From contig CAZIFQ010000006.1 in assembly GCA_964538375.1 (NCBI GenBank), positions 62,001 through 126,000 on the forward strand: a stretch of 64,000 nucleotides of DNA, in the 5' to 3' direction. Shown piece after piece: positions 33,983 through 42,709 of the stretch; within the stretch, counting starts at the first letter, position 1; each line of letters opens with the position of its first letter. Position numbers and translations under genes: made by a program. The notes under the pieces were generated by a model. That model saw nothing but the letters and a program-made list of their open reading frames with translations. It made no database searches and was not told where the DNA came from. Source of the DNA: JAUUZQ01 sp964538375 (GTDB lineage Bacteria; Bacteroidota; Bacteroidia; Bacteroidales; GCA-2748055).

Positions 33983-35173
33983 ATGAAAATTTTACTTGTT
34001 TCTAACAAGCGGACTGAACAAGAGTTTATCAAGTTTCCTCATCGCCTGTATAAGGACGACCCTAATTACGTGGCTCCGTTTAACAAAGACGTTAAAGCTG
34101 CTTTCAATTCAAAAACCAATGTTCACTTTGGCCAGGGCGACGCCATTCGCTGGATCTTGAAAAATGATTCTGGTAAAACCATCGGTCGGATTGCTGCTTT
34201 CTACGAAAAGAATAAAGCTGCTGCAGATTATGTTAACAGCGGCGGATGTGGCTTTTTTGAATGTATCAATAGCCAGGAAGCTGCAAATCTATTGCTTGAT
34301 ACGGCTGCAAACTGGCTAAAAGAACAGGGCTTTGAAGCCATGATAGGTCCAATTAATTTTGGAGAGAACGAATCCAACTGGGGCTGCCTGGTCTATGGTT
34401 TTGTACAACAGGGTTATGGCATGGCATATAACAAACCATATTATCAGAATTTGTTGGAGGCCTACGGTTTTCAACTCTATTACAGGCAGCTTTCTTACCA
34501 TATTGATCTCAATAAACCCTTTCCGGAACGATTTTGGAAGATTGCAGAATGGGTGAATAATAAACCTGGCTTTAGCTTTAAACACTTCACCTATAAAGAT
34601 GCCAATAAATTTGTAGATGATATTGTACATATATACAACACGGCCTGGGTCAAGCTCAAAGACGACTTTATCCCTATGGAGCATGATGTCATCTACGAAA
34701 TGCTGAACAAGGCAAAACCTATTTTGAACCCGGAATTGGTCTGGCTTGCCTATCATAAAGATGATCCGATTGCTTTCTTCATCTTCCTTCCTGATGCCAA
34801 CCAGATATTTAAGCATCTGAACGGAAAATTACATCTACTCAACAAACTTAAATTCCTTTGGCTGAAATCCAGGAATAAAATGACCAGGATAAGGGGTGTT
34901 GCAGCAGGCGTTGTACCTAAATTTCAAAATTCAGGTGTTGAATCTGCCATCTTCTGGCAGATGAAGCCGGTGGTAGAAAAGAACCCGCATTTGAAAGAAA
35001 TAGAGATTTCGTGGGTAGGAGACTTTAACCCTAAAATGATGGCGCTATACCAGGCAACAGGAGCCCAGCATGCCAAGGTACATCATACCTACATGTATAT
35101 GATTGATAAATCAATACCCTTCAAGCGTTTCATGGGAGATGCTGTTGACGAATCAATACTGCCTGAATACTAA
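33983..35173 (+). CDS. GNAT-like protein of unknown substrate (YghO-like)
   Basis: A 396-residue soluble protein. N-terminal FPHRLYKDDPNYVAPF and the strand IGRIAAFYEKNK resemble the acyl-CoA N-acyltransferase-like proteins annotated as YghO or GNAT family; MIGPINFGENESNWGCLV and YNKPYYQNLLEAYGF are the best conserved blocks. No acetyl-CoA loop (R/QxxGxG/A) is clear: VVPKFQNSGVESAIFW is the nearest candidate. Biochemical function is unknown. The gene follows the aminotransferase by ten bases and is surely co-transcribed with it, which hints at a shared amino-acid or lipid pathway. Confidence 0.65.
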   Translation: MKILLVSNKRTEQEFIKFPHRLYKDDPNYVAPFNKDVKAAFNSKTNVHFGQGDAIRWILKNDSGKTIGRIAAFYEKNKAAADYVNSGGCGFFECINSQEAANLLLDTAANWLKEQGFEAMIGPINFGENESNWGCLVYGFVQQGYGMAYNKPYYQNLLEAYGFQLYYRQLSYHIDLNKPFPERFWKIAEWVNNKPGFSFKHFTYKDANKFVDDIVHIYNTAWVKLKDDFIPMEHDVIYEMLNKAKPILNPELVWLAYHKDDPIAFFIFLPDANQIFKHLNGKLHLLNKLKFLWLKSRNKMTRIRGVAAGVVPKFQNSGVESAIFWQMKPVVEKNPHLKEIEISWVGDFNPKMMALYQATGAQHAKVHHTYMYMIDKSIPFKRFMGDAVDESILPEY

Positions 35174-35215
35174 AAAGATGTGGCTTGATGGATTCAAATT
35201 TCTGCCCGATAAAAT

Positions 35216-35245
35216 TTTGGATTTAAAGAAAACATCTTATCTTTG
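35216..35245 (+). promoter_or_regulatory. Promoter of rpmE, Bacteroidota type
   Basis: TTTG at 35216-35219 and TATCTTTG at 35238-35245, with an 18-base spacer, match the -33/-7 promoter used by the Bacteroidota housekeeping sigma factor. The start codon of the L31 gene is 44 bases beyond it. Confidence 0.75.
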
Positions 35246-35289
35246 CAGTCCGTTTGAAAAAAGAATAGTAGGATAAGAAACTGTTAAAA

Positions 35290-35565
35290 ATGAAAAAAGG
35301 AATACATCCGGAGAATTACAGGTTAGTTGCATTTAAAGATATGTCTAACGAAACTGTATTTATAACTAAGTCAACCGCACAGACAAGAGAGAAGATTAAG
35401 CTGGAAGATGGGAATGAATATCCATTAATTAAGCTTGAAATTTCTAATACATCTCACCCATTCTATACTGGTAAGATGAAGCTTGTTGATACTGCAGGAC
35501 GTGTTGATAAATTCATGAACAGGTACAAGACGCATTACAAGAAGCAAGAAGGAGGAGAAAAGTAA
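35290..35565 (+). CDS. rpmE2: 50S ribosomal protein L31, type B
   Basis: A 91-residue protein starting MKKGIHPENYR and containing SNTSHPFYTGK and a basic RVDKFMNRYK region. It lacks the CxxC zinc pair of type A L31, so it is the cysteine-free type B form. It bridges the ribosomal subunits. A strong promoter precedes it and a good terminator follows, so it is its own transcription unit. Confidence 0.95.
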   Translation: MKKGIHPENYRLVAFKDMSNETVFITKSTAQTREKIKLEDGNEYPLIKLEISNTSHPFYTGKMKLVDTAGRVDKFMNRYKTHYKKQEGGEK

Positions 35566-35590
35566 AATTTTTCTTTTTGATAAAATATAA

Positions 35591-35617
35591 AGGGTGCTTG
35601 TCAGCACCCTTTTTTTT
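35591..35617 (+). terminator. Intrinsic terminator of the L31 gene
   Basis: Perfect 8-bp stem AGGGTGCT/AGCACCCT, four-base loop TGTC, followed by seven more T after the stem. Confidence 0.9.
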
Positions 35618-35652
35618 GTGCTTTTTTTACTACTTTTATTAAAAATCTGAAT

Positions 35653-36834
35653 ATGGGTTTCATTCTCTTTGATGATCACAGCTGGGAAAACCTTCTTCCT
35701 CTAACATATACCAAGCCGGTTTCAGAGCTAAGGGTGGGTATTCTTACCATTCGTGAGAAATGGGAGAGAAGACTTAAAATGACTTCTTCCTCCCAAACCC
35801 GGGATTACCTGTCTGTAAAATTCCCAATCGTCACTGAAGCTGAAAATCTTTGGATCAATGCCTCGCTATTGCCCACTGCGAATGTCATCAGCGCCATTTT
35901 GAAGCTGAAACCTGGTAATACCCTAAAAAAGGGAGATACTTTGCTGGCTGCCAGGAATAACAATACCGATTTTACCAGCGATACCAATGAAGAAGGTACG
36001 ACAGAATATGGGCAGGAAATTGATCTGATTGATTTCCCCTGGAAAATATTTTCATTGAACGGACAAGAAATTGAAGCTGATTACCAGCTACTTACCACAG
36101 GGAGACAATCTGAAAAACTCAGCAAGACTGTCAATATCATTCAGCCGGAAAAAGTATTTATAGAGGAAGGATTCAAAGGTGAATATTTCACGCTGAATGC
36201 TTCATCCGGACCCATCTACCTGGGTGCTGACACTGAAATAATGGAAGGATCTGTTATAAGGGGCCCTTTTGCTCTCTGCGATCACTCGACCATAAAGCTG
36301 GTCACTAAAATATACGGACCTACAACAATCGGCCCCCATTGCAAAGCGGGTGGAGAGATAAACAACTCAATTCTCCAGGGCTATTCAAATAAAGGTCATG
36401 ATGGCTTCCTTGGAAATTCTGTTATTGGAGAGTGGTGTAATATTGGCGCCGACACCAATGTCTCCAACCTGAAAAATAATTATACCAATGTCAAACTTTG
36501 GAATTATCCGCTTAACAGGTTTAGAAATACCGGGCTCCAGTTCTGCGGATTGATCATGGGCGACCACTCTAAATGTGGCATCAATACCATGTTTAATACA
36601 GGTACAGTAGTGGGTGTAAGTGCCAATATTTTTGGTGATGGTTTTCCCCGTAACTTCATCCCATCGTTTTCATGGGGAGGAGCTGCCGGAATGAGTCTCT
36701 ACAAAACGGACAAAGCGTTTGAAACCATGAAGCTGGTGATGAAACGAAGAGGTGTTGAGCTTAGCGGTACAGACCAGCAAATTTACCAACACATTTTTGA
36801 ACAAACAGGGAAATTCAGAATAAGACATCATTAA
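35653..36834 (+). CDS. GlmU-family putative sugar nucleotidyltransferase with hexapeptide repeats
   Basis: A 393-residue protein. The N-terminus FILFDDHSWENLLPLTYTKPVSELRVGI is the hallmark of Bacteroidota GlmU-like proteins (motifs TYTKPVSELRVG). The usual nucleotidyltransferase signature GxGTRM is absent, so this half may not transfer nucleotides. The C-terminal half is a left-handed beta-helix (about 190-350) with hexapeptide repeats such as IYLGAD, IMEGSVIRGP, IYGPTTIGPHC and GNSVIGEWCNIGADT, an acyltransferase or trimerisation fold. The substrate is unknown. No other sugar-nucleotide gene is adjacent. The convergent TolC gene ends 30 bases away. Confidence 0.8.
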   Translation: MGFILFDDHSWENLLPLTYTKPVSELRVGILTIREKWERRLKMTSSSQTRDYLSVKFPIVTEAENLWINASLLPTANVISAILKLKPGNTLKKGDTLLAARNNNTDFTSDTNEEGTTEYGQEIDLIDFPWKIFSLNGQEIEADYQLLTTGRQSEKLSKTVNIIQPEKVFIEEGFKGEYFTLNASSGPIYLGADTEIMEGSVIRGPFALCDHSTIKLVTKIYGPTTIGPHCKAGGEINNSILQGYSNKGHDGFLGNSVIGEWCNIGADTNVSNLKNNYTNVKLWNYPLNRFRNTGLQFCGLIMGDHSKCGINTMFNTGTVVGVSANIFGDGFPRNFIPSFSWGGAAGMSLYKTDKAFETMKLVMKRRGVELSGTDQQIYQHIFEQTGKFRIRHH

Positions 36835-36864
36835 TACAATGCCATTACCAGCTATTACATAAAC

Positions 36865-38349
36865 TTACTTAAGTAATACTTCATTAAAGTCCTCTTCTAA
36901 CTTAGTCTCTGTGATCCAGTTATACAAGGTTAAGGTTCTTAAGCTGTAGAAATAGTCCCAGTAATTTCTCAGGGCCTGGACATATTGTCTGCGTGCCACA
37001 TCTTTCTCTTCCAATGCCACATTCAGGTCCAAGACATCAATTTTCCCAATAAGAAAGCGCTGCTTGGTAACTTCATATCGCTTCTGTGCGATAGTATCTG
37101 CTTTAGAAGCGATAACAAGCTGATCATCCTGCAAGTTAAACTGCATCACCTGAAGAAATACCTGTTGCTCAAAATCAGTTTGAGCTTGCAGCACGTTTGT
37201 CTTTATTAACTCTTGTGCCGACTGTGCCATTCTGTATTGTCCCCTGCCCTCTCCCCAGTCGAGAATAGGAATCTCAAATCCAACTCTTAAGCGTTGCTGG
37301 TCTTTAGGATCAACATATACTCCGCCCAGGTCACCAGCATTTTTACTAAGTCCGTACAAGGCAAACAAATTTGCCTGCAGTCCTTTCTGAGACTTTGCAA
37401 GAGACACACTCTGCTGAGCTTCAATCAATTGACGCTGCATCTCCATAATTTCAGGATTGTTCTCGTTGGCTTCCTGCAGCGCCCTGTCATAATCAATTTC
37501 ATTTCCCGGGATAGACTTAGGCACTTCAAGCTGGATATTTGCCATTTCGTTAAATCCGAGGAACGATCTGAGACGGAACCTCTTCACCTCGAGATCGATA
37601 TTTGCCTTATTCAACGCTGTTCCAGAGTTCAGGTAACTTAGTTCCATTTGAAGCAGCTCATTTTCTGCGATAGTACCTAATTGGTAACGGCCTTCTGCAA
37701 TATGATAGAGTGTATCAGTATTGGCAAAGTTCTTCTCGCTTATCTGGACATTGATCTGTGCCAGGACCAGGTCAAAGAAGTAGCCAACAGCCCTGTTGCT
37801 TACCTGCTCCAGGGAATGGATATAATTTTTCTTTGCCTCTTCGTATTTTGCCGGTTCAATCTTACGCTCCCATTTAAATGCGTTGTACCCGTTAATAGGT
37901 TGACTAAATCCAATAGTAGCAGGATAGGCCAGGTAGGAATAGGAAGAAGGATCTCCCAAATTATCAATTCTAGCCAAACTGGAAGTCATGAAGATATTAC
38001 CACCTGTAAAGCTTACGTTTTGTGACAACCTTGCATCCAATGAAGAATTCATCACAGCCCTGTCGACAAATAACTCAGAACCGTCATTTTGAATTACGCT
38101 TTCAATCGTACGATTCAAATCCGGGATCTCAGCGTTAAGTGTTAAGCTAGGCAGGAAACTGGCCTTGTAGGACCTGTATTCCCAATAAGATCTACGAAAC
38201 TGATGTCGCGCCATGGTTGCCATAGGCGATTGTTCACGGGACAATTCAACTATGTCTTCAAGGGCTAATTTCATATAAATAGAATCACTTTGCCCCTGGA
38301 GCGAGAAAGCTGAACAAACTATAATTATTGCAAATAAAAATTTTTTCAT
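36865..38349 (-). CDS. TolC-family outer-membrane efflux protein
   Basis: A 494-residue protein: signal peptide 1-19 and two outer-membrane efflux (OEP) repeats forming the alpha-barrel, with long coiled-coil helices. LALEDIVELSREQSP near the start and the second-repeat GTIAENELLQMELSYLNS are typical. It makes the exit duct of a tripartite export system. It is the last gene of the adaptor-permease-TolC set, following the permease by about 30 bases. The ATG at 38349 gives a clean signal peptide; a TTG 15 bases upstream is unlikely. Confidence 0.88.
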   Translation of the reverse strand: MKKFLFAIIIVCSAFSLQGQSDSIYMKLALEDIVELSREQSPMATMARHQFRRSYWEYRSYKASFLPSLTLNAEIPDLNRTIESVIQNDGSELFVDRAVMNSSLDARLSQNVSFTGGNIFMTSSLARIDNLGDPSSYSYLAYPATIGFSQPINGYNAFKWERKIEPAKYEEAKKNYIHSLEQVSNRAVGYFFDLVLAQINVQISEKNFANTDTLYHIAEGRYQLGTIAENELLQMELSYLNSGTALNKANIDLEVKRFRLRSFLGFNEMANIQLEVPKSIPGNEIDYDRALQEANENNPEIMEMQRQLIEAQQSVSLAKSQKGLQANLFALYGLSKNAGDLGGVYVDPKDQQRLRVGFEIPILDWGEGRGQYRMAQSAQELIKTNVLQAQTDFEQQVFLQVMQFNLQDDQLVIASKADTIAQKRYEVTKQRFLIGKIDVLDLNVALEEKDVARRQYVQALRNYWDYFYSLRTLTLYNWITETKLEEDFNEVLLK

Positions 38350-38379
38350 CTGTCTAATTGTCAAGAATTTTCTACTAAA

Positions 38380-39720
38380 TTATTCATACCGCAGAGATTC
38401 GATTGGATCTCTTTCTGAAGCACGTTTCGCGGGTGAGTAACCAAAAATGACCCCCACTGAGGCAGAAACACAGAATGCTATGATTACGCTACCAGGAGAA
38501 ACCACCGTTAGGATTCCCGCAAATTTGGTAATCAGTGCCGAAGAAAATACTCCGATGATAACTCCTGCAATACCTCCTGAAACACTTATTAGTACTGCTT
38601 CGGCCAAAAACTGAACAACAATATCCTGTTTCTTTGCCCCTATTGCAAGACGAGTACCTATCTCTTTTATCCGCTCCATAACCGAGGCGAACATAATATT
38701 CATTATCCCAATTCCTCCTACCAGCAAAGAGATACTGGCAATGGCACCAAGCACAATATTGAAAATATCTTTGGTTCGCTGCTCCTGTTTCAGCAATAAT
38801 TCAGGAACAGTAATTTCAAAGTCTTTAACCTCTTCATGCCTTCTAAGCATCATCCTGGCAAGGATATCTGTAGATGGATTCAACTGTTCAGATTCATTTA
38901 CCTGAACAATGATCTTATCCAGCTGATGGTAGTTTCCGGCGGTATTTTGACTTGGACTCGTGCTAATGCTAAAATAGCGGCCAACGAATGTAGATTCATT
39001 CTTCAAGCGGGAAGCCACGAGCGACCTGTTCTGATAGCGCATCAGCATAGTCTTAACCGGAACATACATATTGTCATTCATTACGTTCACACCAATATTT
39101 TCAAAGCGTGTGAGATTAACATTTGACATCTCCAGTACACCCACTATTTTGAGCCAAACCTTATCGAATTTGATATACTCGCCAATGGGATCTGATTTAC
39201 TGAAAAACTTATTACGGATATTGGCACCGATAACACATACCGGGACACCGTTCTCTTCCTGGTGAGCGTTAAAGAAACTGCCTGACTCGAGGGGTAGGTT
39301 GTATATATTAAAATATTCATTTGAAACTCCCAGTAATTTCGCTGACTCTCTTTTTCCTCCCTTAATTACGTATGAATTCAGTGTTATTTCAGGACTCACC
39401 TGTTTCAAAGTTGGCAGCACCTCCCTGATAGCATCTACATCATCAAGCGTTAATCCCGGAGAAAACTTCCCCTGTTCCTTATTACCAGAGTCCTCTGAGT
39501 CCTCTCCATTGGCTTCAACAATAGGAGTAATCACAATATTATTTACACCAACCATTTTTATCTGTTCAAGTATCTCTTGTTGAGCACCTTTACCAATCGC
39601 CAACATCGTGATAACGGCCGCTACTCCGAAAATAATTCCCAATGCTGTCAGAAGACTTCGCAATTGATTCGCCATGATAGATTCAATCGCAATAATAATG
39701 TCGTGTAAATATCTTCCCAT
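38380..39720 (-). CDS. MacB-like ABC transporter permease (no ATPase domain)
   Basis: A 446-residue membrane protein of the MacB/FtsX permease family: one N-terminal helix (SIMANQLRSLLTALGIIFGVAAVITML), a periplasmic MacB-PCD domain (about 45-285), and three C-terminal FtsX helices (IMFASVMERIKEIGTRLAIGAKKQDI motif). Family members do mechanotransmission to drive TolC-coupled export of macrolides, peptides or lipoproteins. Here the N-terminal nucleotide-binding domain of E. coli MacB is absent, and no separate ATPase gene is next to it. The adaptor gene is five bases upstream. The required ATPase must be elsewhere or lost. Confidence 0.88.
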   Translation of the reverse strand: MGRYLHDIIIAIESIMANQLRSLLTALGIIFGVAAVITMLAIGKGAQQEILEQIKMVGVNNIVITPIVEANGEDSEDSGNKEQGKFSPGLTLDDVDAIREVLPTLKQVSPEITLNSYVIKGGKRESAKLLGVSNEYFNIYNLPLESGSFFNAHQEENGVPVCVIGANIRNKFFSKSDPIGEYIKFDKVWLKIVGVLEMSNVNLTRFENIGVNVMNDNMYVPVKTMLMRYQNRSLVASRLKNESTFVGRYFSISTSPSQNTAGNYHQLDKIIVQVNESEQLNPSTDILARMMLRRHEEVKDFEITVPELLLKQEQRTKDIFNIVLGAIASISLLVGGIGIMNIMFASVMERIKEIGTRLAIGAKKQDIVVQFLAEAVLISVSGGIAGVIIGVFSSALITKFAGILTVVSPGSVIIAFCVSASVGVIFGYSPAKRASERDPIESLRYE

Positions 39721-39725
39721 AATAA

Positions 39726-41087
39726 TTAACCTCTTTGACGTGGCCTGCTGGACCCACCACTTGGAGAATTTTTGTCTTCCTTTGGTGTCCTCTGTTTTAT
39801 CTGCTCTTGTTTCTCTAACTCCTTTTGCCTGATTACTTCAAGTAGTTCAATACCTGTAAGTTTAAATGATTCAGGATCTTCAGGGGCAGAGAGATAAAGT
39901 GTTTCTCCTTTACTGAGGCCTTGTTCAACAATGATGAAATTCTCATTTGATTCGCCCAATACCACAACCTTTCGTTCCTTTGCTTTAGTATAGACAAAAG
40001 TTAATGAATCATTTGCCCTCACAGCCTCAAGAGGAACATAAAGGACCTCATCATAGACTCTTGTAAGAATACTGTTGCTGGTTGTCATTGAAGGGCGCAA
40101 GATTGAATCCTGCTCATTCAATGCAATTATAACTTCAAATACCTTCGCATCGGTATTAGGCAGCTGTTCTCCAATATTTGCTACTTCAACTACATTACCG
40201 CTAAATTCTTTTTCAGGAAATGCATCTACTCCAATCATAACCTCCTGCTCAGTACTAATTTTACTTATGTCTATCTCATTGACATAAGTTTTAGATATCA
40301 TTGTTGAAAGATCCGGCAGGGTAGCAACGGTAGGATCCCATGAATTTATTTCAGCACCGGCCGTCCTTTTCGAACCATTCCAATCTCGTTTATAAATTAC
40401 CATCCCCGGTGCAGGAGCTACTATATCGAATTGCTTTAAGACATTATCCATTTCCGTTTTCCGTCGTGACTCTTTAGCAAGGTTTATTTCAGCATCACGC
40501 ATGTCTCCTTCCGATTGTTGTACCCTTAACACATAGTTTTTACTGGCTTGATCATAAGCCCGTTCAGATTTTTCAAGACTTATTTCGGCTTGTCTAATAG
40601 TGGCTGGCGGCTCATATTTAGACTGTTCCAGTGTAATTTCAGTCTCCTCCATGTTGAATTTCAAATTGATCAATTCGTCACGTAATTGCCTCAATTCCAT
40701 GGTTGTATCAAGCTTTGTTCTTAGATGAGCTGCTTCCAGTTTCTCAAGATCGTCCATAATATCCTTGAGTGTATTATCAGCCTCAGAGCGATCTAAGGTT
40801 GCAATCCAATCTCCCGAATCAACAACTGTTCCTTCAGCGATAAGTTCCTGAATCTTAACACTTCGAATACGCAAATTCCTGCTTCTCAATGCTGCAGGTG
40901 CCTCAATTGCTGTCTCATTCTGGGCTTGCAGTTCACCGGTAACCATCACAGCTATTTCAAACCTCCCTTTCTCTACAACCGTTTCCAGGATAACTTCCTT
41001 CTCCTTACCAGAGACTGCCGAATAAACAATCAGTGCTACAATTACTGCAACAATGACTATCGTTATAATTAAAATTTTCTTTTTCAT
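39726..41087 (-). CDS. MacA/HlyD-like periplasmic adaptor protein
   Basis: A 453-residue membrane-fusion protein. One N-terminal helix (about 4-23), a lipoyl-like half domain, a long coiled coil (about 110-200; LEKLEAAHLRTKLDTT), a second lipoyl half (PAPGMVIYKRDWNG), a beta-barrel domain (VNEIDISKISTEQEVMIGVDAFP), and a C-terminal charged tail with a low-complexity KNSPSGGSSRPRQRG end. It links an inner-membrane permease to TolC. glmM ends 19 bases upstream, so the operon may start with glmM. Confidence 0.88.
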   Translation of the reverse strand: MKKKILIITIVIVAVIVALIVYSAVSGKEKEVILETVVEKGRFEIAVMVTGELQAQNETAIEAPAALRSRNLRIRSVKIQELIAEGTVVDSGDWIATLDRSEADNTLKDIMDDLEKLEAAHLRTKLDTTMELRQLRDELINLKFNMEETEITLEQSKYEPPATIRQAEISLEKSERAYDQASKNYVLRVQQSEGDMRDAEINLAKESRRKTEMDNVLKQFDIVAPAPGMVIYKRDWNGSKRTAGAEINSWDPTVATLPDLSTMISKTYVNEIDISKISTEQEVMIGVDAFPEKEFSGNVVEVANIGEQLPNTDAKVFEVIIALNEQDSILRPSMTTSNSILTRVYDEVLYVPLEAVRANDSLTFVYTKAKERKVVVLGESNENFIIVEQGLSKGETLYLSAPEDPESFKLTGIELLEVIRQKELEKQEQIKQRTPKEDKNSPSGGSSRPRQRG

Positions 41088-41106
41088 ATTATATCAAATG
41101 CATTTT

Positions 41107-42495
41107 TTATTCTTTCAATTTCTCAATAAAACTCATCACAGAGTTGACCAGGTTTTTTGCAATTTCCCTTGTTTCACCTTCCGCAATCACCCTAATAATG
41201 GGTTCAGTATTAGATTTCCTCAGATGCACCCATCCTTCAGGAGTATCTATCCTTAAACCGTCAGTTTTATTCAAATCTTTTCCTTCATTTTCCTCTTCTA
41301 CCAACACAAGTATTTTGTCAATATCGGTTCCAGGAGTCAATGATATCTTTTTCTTAACAATTTCATAGCCGGGAAGGTTCGTTCTTAATTCACTGCACTT
41401 CATTTTTTGTTCAGCCAAATGACTCAAAAATAATGCTATTCCCACCAGGGCATCTCGTCCATAATGGAGTTCAGGGTAGATCACTCCACCGTTTCCTTCT
41501 CCTCCGATAATACACTTTTCCTTCTTCATCACCTCAACAACATTTACCTCTCCTACGGCTGAAGCAAAATATTTTCCACCGTGTTTTTGTGTTATATCAG
41601 CCAACGCTCTTGATGATGACAGGTTGGAACAGGTATTCCCAGGAGTTTTTGACAACACATAATCAGCTACTGCAACAAGGGTATATTCTTCTCCAAACAC
41701 TGATCCGTCTTCAGAAACAATCACCAGGCGGTCTACATCCGGGTCAACAACAAAACCCACATCTGCATTTTCTTTCTTCATCATTGCTGTAATATCTGCC
41801 AGGTTCTCCGGCAGTGGTTCCGGATTGTGCGGGAATTCGCCAGTTGGCTCACAATACATCTTCACTACCTCTTCAACTCCAAGTTCCTTGAGCAATGCAG
41901 GCAGGATAATTCCTCCAACAGAGTTTACACAATCGATTACCACTTTAAATCCGGCCGATTTAATCTTTTCTGCATCAACCAATGGTAAGCCAATTACTTT
42001 TTTAATATGAAAATCATTCAAGCCGGTAAGCTCAGATGTTATACCCAGATCATCAACGGAAGCAAAATCAAAGTCTTCTTTTTCGATAATATCAAGAATG
42101 AAAGCTCCTTCATTGGCAGTTAGAAATTCTCCTTTGTGGTTCAGAAGCTTTAAGGCATTCCATTGCCTTGGATTATGACTTGCTGTAAGTATAATGCCTC
42201 CATCTGCTTTTAATTCAGGAACTGCCATCTCCACTGTAGGTGTGGTGGCCAGGCCAATCACACTAACGCGAACCCCCATTCCTGATAGAGTAGCAGAGAC
42301 AAGTTTCTCAATCATCTCTCCCGAAATACGGGCATCACGCCCTAGCACCACAGAAGGAAATTGTTTCCCTGATTCTTTTTTCAGCCATACTGCATAAGCC
42401 GCAGAAAATTTAACCGCATCCAGTGGGGTCATTCCGTCACCGGGCTTTCCTCCAATGGTTCCCCTGATACCTGAAATAGACTTAATAAGAGTCAT
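41107..42495 (-). CDS. glmM: Phosphoglucosamine mutase
   Basis: A 462-residue alpha-D-phosphohexomutase. The catalytic phosphoserine is Ser106 in LTASHNPRQWNALK; the Mg2+ loop is DPDVDRLV (near 240); the sugar-binding loop is GEGNGGVIYPE. GRDARISGE is the N-terminal family motif. It interconverts GlcN-6-P and GlcN-1-P for UDP-GlcNAc synthesis; some Bacteroidota enzymes of this clade also act on glucose or mannose phosphates, so the substrate is inferred. A minus-strand TATCTTTG element lies 120 bases upstream. Adaptor, permease and TolC genes follow. Confidence 0.88.
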   Translation of the reverse strand: MTLIKSISGIRGTIGGKPGDGMTPLDAVKFSAAYAVWLKKESGKQFPSVVLGRDARISGEMIEKLVSATLSGMGVRVSVIGLATTPTVEMAVPELKADGGIILTASHNPRQWNALKLLNHKGEFLTANEGAFILDIIEKEDFDFASVDDLGITSELTGLNDFHIKKVIGLPLVDAEKIKSAGFKVVIDCVNSVGGIILPALLKELGVEEVVKMYCEPTGEFPHNPEPLPENLADITAMMKKENADVGFVVDPDVDRLVIVSEDGSVFGEEYTLVAVADYVLSKTPGNTCSNLSSSRALADITQKHGGKYFASAVGEVNVVEVMKKEKCIIGGEGNGGVIYPELHYGRDALVGIALFLSHLAEQKMKCSELRTNLPGYEIVKKKISLTPGTDIDKILVLVEEENEGKDLNKTDGLRIDTPEGWVHLRKSNTEPIIRVIAEGETREIAKNLVNSVMSFIEKLKE

Positions 42496-42614
42496 AGATA
42501 ATTAAATGTGAGCCGTCAATCTTAGGAAACCTAAAATGCTTAGACTCCTGTTATTAGCAATAGTTTAAATAGTAACGTAAAAATACGGCAATTAGCCATA
42601 TTTTTTTACGTCCA

Positions 42615-42622
42615 CAAAGATA
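42615..42622 (-). promoter_or_regulatory. Candidate -7 element of glmM
   Basis: Minus-strand TATCTTTG, the strongest form of the Bacteroidota -7 element, 120 bases upstream of the glmM ATG. It pairs with an identical, divergent element at 42652-42659. Confidence 0.55.
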
Positions 42623-42651
42623 TAAATATTAATGAGTTTATAATTTTATTA

Positions 42652-42659
42652 TATCTTTG
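42652..42659 (+). promoter_or_regulatory. Candidate -7 element of the RluB-era-der operon
   Basis: TATCTTTG 50 bases before the ATG at 42710. No exact -33 TTTG is present upstream. Confidence 0.6.
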
Positions 42660-42709
42660 CAAACCCGCCGAAAAAAACGACGTAACTTACACAGATTAAG
42701 ATTCATAGA

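Noticed and set aside
34316..34816. Minus-strand open frame opposite the GNAT-like gene
   Set aside because: Antisense shadow with composition explained by the real gene.
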